A stretch of 7,572 nucleotides of DNA, taken from assembly GCA_947460275.1 (NCBI GenBank), contig CANHHZ010000095.1, positions 1 to 7,572 on the forward strand, given 5' to 3'. Below are positions 5,439-7,572 of this stretch, piece by piece. Source of the DNA: Sphingobacteriaceae bacterium. Its GTDB lineage: Bacteria > Bacteroidota > Bacteroidia > Sphingobacteriales > Sphingobacteriaceae. The first letter of the stretch is position 1, and the number at the start of each line of letters is the position of its first letter. The notes under the pieces are model-generated. The model was not told the origin of the DNA, searched no databases, and saw nothing but the letters and a program-made list of their open reading frames with translations. The position numbers and the translations under genes are program-made.

Positions 5439-6473
5439 ATGCAAGTAACCCGAAAAGAATTTGAACTAGCCCTTAAACACCCTTTTTCTATCTCTAAATT
5501 TACCCGAACAAGCACACCTCTGTTGCTTTTAAAGTTAAATTACGAAGGTTTTACAGGTTATGGCGAAGCCAGCATGGTGCCTTATATGGGCGAAAGCTAC
5601 GCATCGGCAAATGCCTTTTTAAACAAAGTTGACTTTAGCCGCTTTGTGTACCCCTTTAATTTTGCCGAAATTATGGCTTATTTAGATAGCCTTGAGCCTG
5701 GCAACCCGGCTATAAAAGCCGCTATTGATATTGCACTTAACGATTTAAACGGTAAAATTTTAAATCAGCCCTGCTACCAAATTTACGGTGCCGATAAAAA
5801 TTTGATGCCCGTAACTTCTTACACCGTAGGGATAGACACTCCAGAAGTTATCCGCGAAAAACTAAAAGACGCTACCAATTTTAAAGTGGTTAAAGTAAAG
5901 CTGGGTCGCGATAACGACCAAGAATTAATCGAAACCATTAGAAGTGTAACCGATTTGCCTTTGTATGTAGATGCCAATCAAGGTTGGAGCGACAAGAAGA
6001 AAGCGATTGATTTGTGTTATTGGCTGCACGACCAAGGCGTTTTGTTGATAGAACAACCGATGGATAAAAACGATTTAGAAGGCAACGCTTGGCTTACCGA
6101 ACGCAGTCCGATACCTATTTTAGCTGATGAGGCCGTGCAACGCTTGGCCGATATGGACAAGCTAAAAGGCGCTTACCACGGCATTAACATTAAGCTGATG
6201 AAAAGTTGTGGCATGTACGAAGGCCACCAAATGATTTTAAAGGCCCGAAGCTTTGGCATGAAAGTGCTGATTGGCTGCATGAGCGAAACTGCTATTGGCT
6301 CATTGGCTGGTGCCGCCTTGGCGCCACTATGCGATTGGGCAGATTTAGACGGCCCTTGGCTTACTACCAATAACCCTTTTGACACGCCAGAAATGAAAGA
6401 TGGACGATATGTTTTAAACGACCTGCCCGGATTAGGGTTAACCGGGGTGAACCTAGAGTTATTTACTCCTTAA
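5439..6473 (+). CDS. Dipeptide epimerase (enolase superfamily, muconate lactonizing subgroup)
   Basis: The protein has 344 residues, a normal length for the family, and is cytoplasmic. The N-terminal capping domain (about 1-115) precedes the barrel. Catalytic residues are all visible: the KxK motif Lys152-Val-Lys154 (KVKLG), metal ligands Asp178 (YVDANQGW), Glu205 (LIEQPMD) and Asp230 (LADEA), and the opposite acid/base Lys252 (NIKLMKSCG). Near the C-terminus Asp302-Leu-Asp304 (DLDGPW) forms the DxD motif that in L-Ala-D/L-Glu epimerases binds the dipeptide amino group, separating these enzymes from succinylbenzoate synthases and muconate cycloisomerases. The reaction is epimerisation of the second residue of a dipeptide. 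The Arg that reads the Glu side chain in the B. subtilis enzyme appears to be Phe21 here, so a substrate other than Ala-Glu is likely. The gene stands between the AT-rich accessory stretch and the GH18 gene. Confidence 0.92.
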   Translation: MQVTRKEFELALKHPFSISKFTRTSTPLLLLKLNYEGFTGYGEASMVPYMGESYASANAFLNKVDFSRFVYPFNFAEIMAYLDSLEPGNPAIKAAIDIALNDLNGKILNQPCYQIYGADKNLMPVTSYTVGIDTPEVIREKLKDATNFKVVKVKLGRDNDQELIETIRSVTDLPLYVDANQGWSDKKKAIDLCYWLHDQGVLLIEQPMDKNDLEGNAWLTERSPIPILADEAVQRLADMDKLKGAYHGINIKLMKSCGMYEGHQMILKARSFGMKVLIGCMSETAIGSLAGAALAPLCDWADLDGPWLTTNNPFDTPEMKDGRYVLNDLPGLGLTGVNLELFTP

Positions 6474-6515
6474 AGTATTTGCTGGTTTACATTTTAGCCA
6501 TCTCGTAAAAATTTT

Positions 6516-6527
6516 ATACTTTTATTA
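6516..6527 (+). promoter_or_regulatory. Promoter-like ATACTTTTATTA element before the GH18 gene
   Basis: TACTTTTA (6517-6524) is one base from the TAnnTTTG box and lies 27 bases before the ATG at 6552. The identical 12-base string is found at 3757-3768. The nearest upstream TTTG (6478-6481) is too far away, so only the proximal box is supported. If real, the GH18 gene has its own promoter in the 78-base gap after the epimerase. Confidence 0.25.
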
Positions 6528-6551
6528 AACACAACGCTCAAACCATTAGAA

Positions 6552-7572
6552 ATGAAAAAACTATTTTACCTCTCAGCAATATTGATATTAAGTTTTAACG
6601 CCTGTAAAAAAGACAAAGTTACAACACCTTCAACTGTTCCTACGGTAACACCACCACCAACGACCAGTTACGTGCCCGACAATAGTTTTAAAATAGTTGC
6701 CTACATGCCTAGTTATAAAGACCCCGCAGTAGTTGATGTGAGTAAATACAAAATGATTACACATTTATTTTATGCTTTTTTAGAAATAAGTGCCGCTGGA
6801 GACGGTTCCCTAAACGCGCTTCCGCAGCCAACCAGATTTGAAACCGTTAAACTAAGAGCAAAAGCAAATGGGGTAAAGTTTGGGGTTTCTATTTCCGGAC
6901 CTAGTGACTATTTTGTAAACATGGCAAGTTCTGCTACAGCAAGAACAAAATTTGTAACCAATATCGTTTCCTTTGCAAAAACCAATGAGCTAGATGGCGT
7001 AGATTTGGACTGGGAATATCCAAGCACAACTGTAGGGTCTGCAGACAACTTCACTTTATTGGTACAAGAATTGGCCTTAGAGCTACACAAAGTGAACAAA
7101 TTTTTAAGCGCAGCTGTAACTCCAGCCGTTTATGCAGGTGGCGTTAGAGACGGTATTAAAGCGGGAGCAATTGGCGCAATTGATTTTTTTAACCTTATGC
7201 AGTACGACGGAACCAACTATGACACTTCAGAGCCTTTAAATCACGCCTCTTATAAGATGTCGGTAGCCAGCTTAGATATTTGGCTAGGAGCTAAAGGCCT
7301 TCCAAAAGAAAAAGCAGTAGTAGGTATGCCGCTCTATGGAAAAGAGGCCACAGGCAAAATCTCTATCGCCTACAGAGATGTAGAAACTTCGGGCGCTAAT
7401 GTAAACTTAAATGCGGCTACGGTAAACGGTGTTGCCTATGGTTTTAATGGTATTCCATTGATCAAACAAAAAACTCAATTGGCCAAAGAAAGAGCAAATG
7501 GCATTATGTTTTGGGAGTTTTCACACGATAGCAATACCAGCAATTCATTGATAAGAGCAGCAAATGATCAGT
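6552..7572 (+). CDS. GH18-family glycosyl hydrolase (chitinase-like) lipoprotein, C-terminus cut by window edge
   Basis: The frame opens at ATG 6552 and is still open at the window end after 340 codons. A lipoprotein signal peptide ends in the lipobox FNAC with Cys18; the following KKDK resembles the Lys/Asp-rich export signals that send Bacteroidota lipoproteins to the cell surface. A Thr/Pro linker (about 23-40) leads into the catalytic barrel. The GH18 signature DGVDLDWE occupies 148-155, with Asp151, Asp153 and the acid Glu155. A second conserved motif MQYDG is at 216-220 and the barrel-closing Trp321 lies in IMFWEF. The usual SxGG motif reads SISGPS (113-118). Since the final barrel strand is present, only a short C-terminus should be missing. 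GH18 enzymes cleave beta-1,4 GlcNAc bonds by substrate-assisted catalysis; chitinase and endo-beta-N-acetylglucosaminidase are both possible. Confidence 0.9.
   Translation, partial: MKKLFYLSAILILSFNACKKDKVTTPSTVPTVTPPPTTSYVPDNSFKIVAYMPSYKDPAVVDVSKYKMITHLFYAFLEISAAGDGSLNALPQPTRFETVKLRAKANGVKFGVSISGPSDYFVNMASSATARTKFVTNIVSFAKTNELDGVDLDWEYPSTTVGSADNFTLLVQELALELHKVNKFLSAAVTPAVYAGGVRDGIKAGAIGAIDFFNLMQYDGTNYDTSEPLNHASYKMSVASLDIWLGAKGLPKEKAVVGMPLYGKEATGKISIAYRDVETSGANVNLNAATVNGVAYGFNGIPLIKQKTQLAKERANGIMFWEFSHDSNTSNSLIRAANDQ

Noticed and set aside
6173..6385. Minus-strand open frame of 70 codons inside the epimerase gene
   Set aside because: It is antisense to the conserved epimerase segment that contains Lys252 and the DxD motif, with no support of its own.
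6908..7099. Minus-strand open frame of 63 codons inside the GH18 gene
   Set aside because: It is antisense to the GH18 signature region and has no recognisable feature.

Overview
The window looks like chromosome of a Bacteroidota bacterium, most likely a Pedobacter-like member of the Sphingobacteriaceae. The basis is AT-rich DNA, genes without visible Shine-Dalgarno sequences, promoter-like boxes resembling the TTTG / TAnnTTTG pattern of the phylum, a lipoprotein whose mature end starts Cys-Lys-Lys-Asp, and protein types typical of the group. The genus is an inference from style, not from a marker gene.

Layout. Positions 1-195 (minus) hold the first 65 codons of pepT, cut by the window edge. 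Divergent from it, 322-2064 encodes an exported M14 zinc carboxypeptidase, followed two bases later by a rhomboid intramembrane protease (2067-2675). A minus-strand gene of unknown function (2658-3617) meets the rhomboid tail to tail, with an 18-base overlap. From about 3620 to 5430 lies a more AT-rich accessory stretch. It holds two copies of a small module ending in Cys-Asn: a start-less remnant at 3758-3988 and an intact 76-codon version at 4620-4850. Each is followed within a few bases by a gene for a different Sec-exported protein of unknown function (4000-4623 and 4855-5361). Core-like genes then resume: a dipeptide epimerase of the enolase superfamily (5439-6473) and a GH18 chitinase-like lipoprotein (6552 to the window end, incomplete).

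How the genes fit together. PepT, the M14 carboxypeptidase and the dipeptide epimerase all act on short peptides, and the GH18 lipoprotein attacks amino-sugar polymers, so the flanks suggest scavenging of peptide and cell-wall or chitin material. The middle stretch does not fit that theme. Its repeated 'tail module + different secreted protein' layout resembles the orphan toxin-tail/immunity cassettes of polymorphic toxin loci. Neither half matches a family I recognise, so this remains a hypothesis. It is the part of the window most worth following up.
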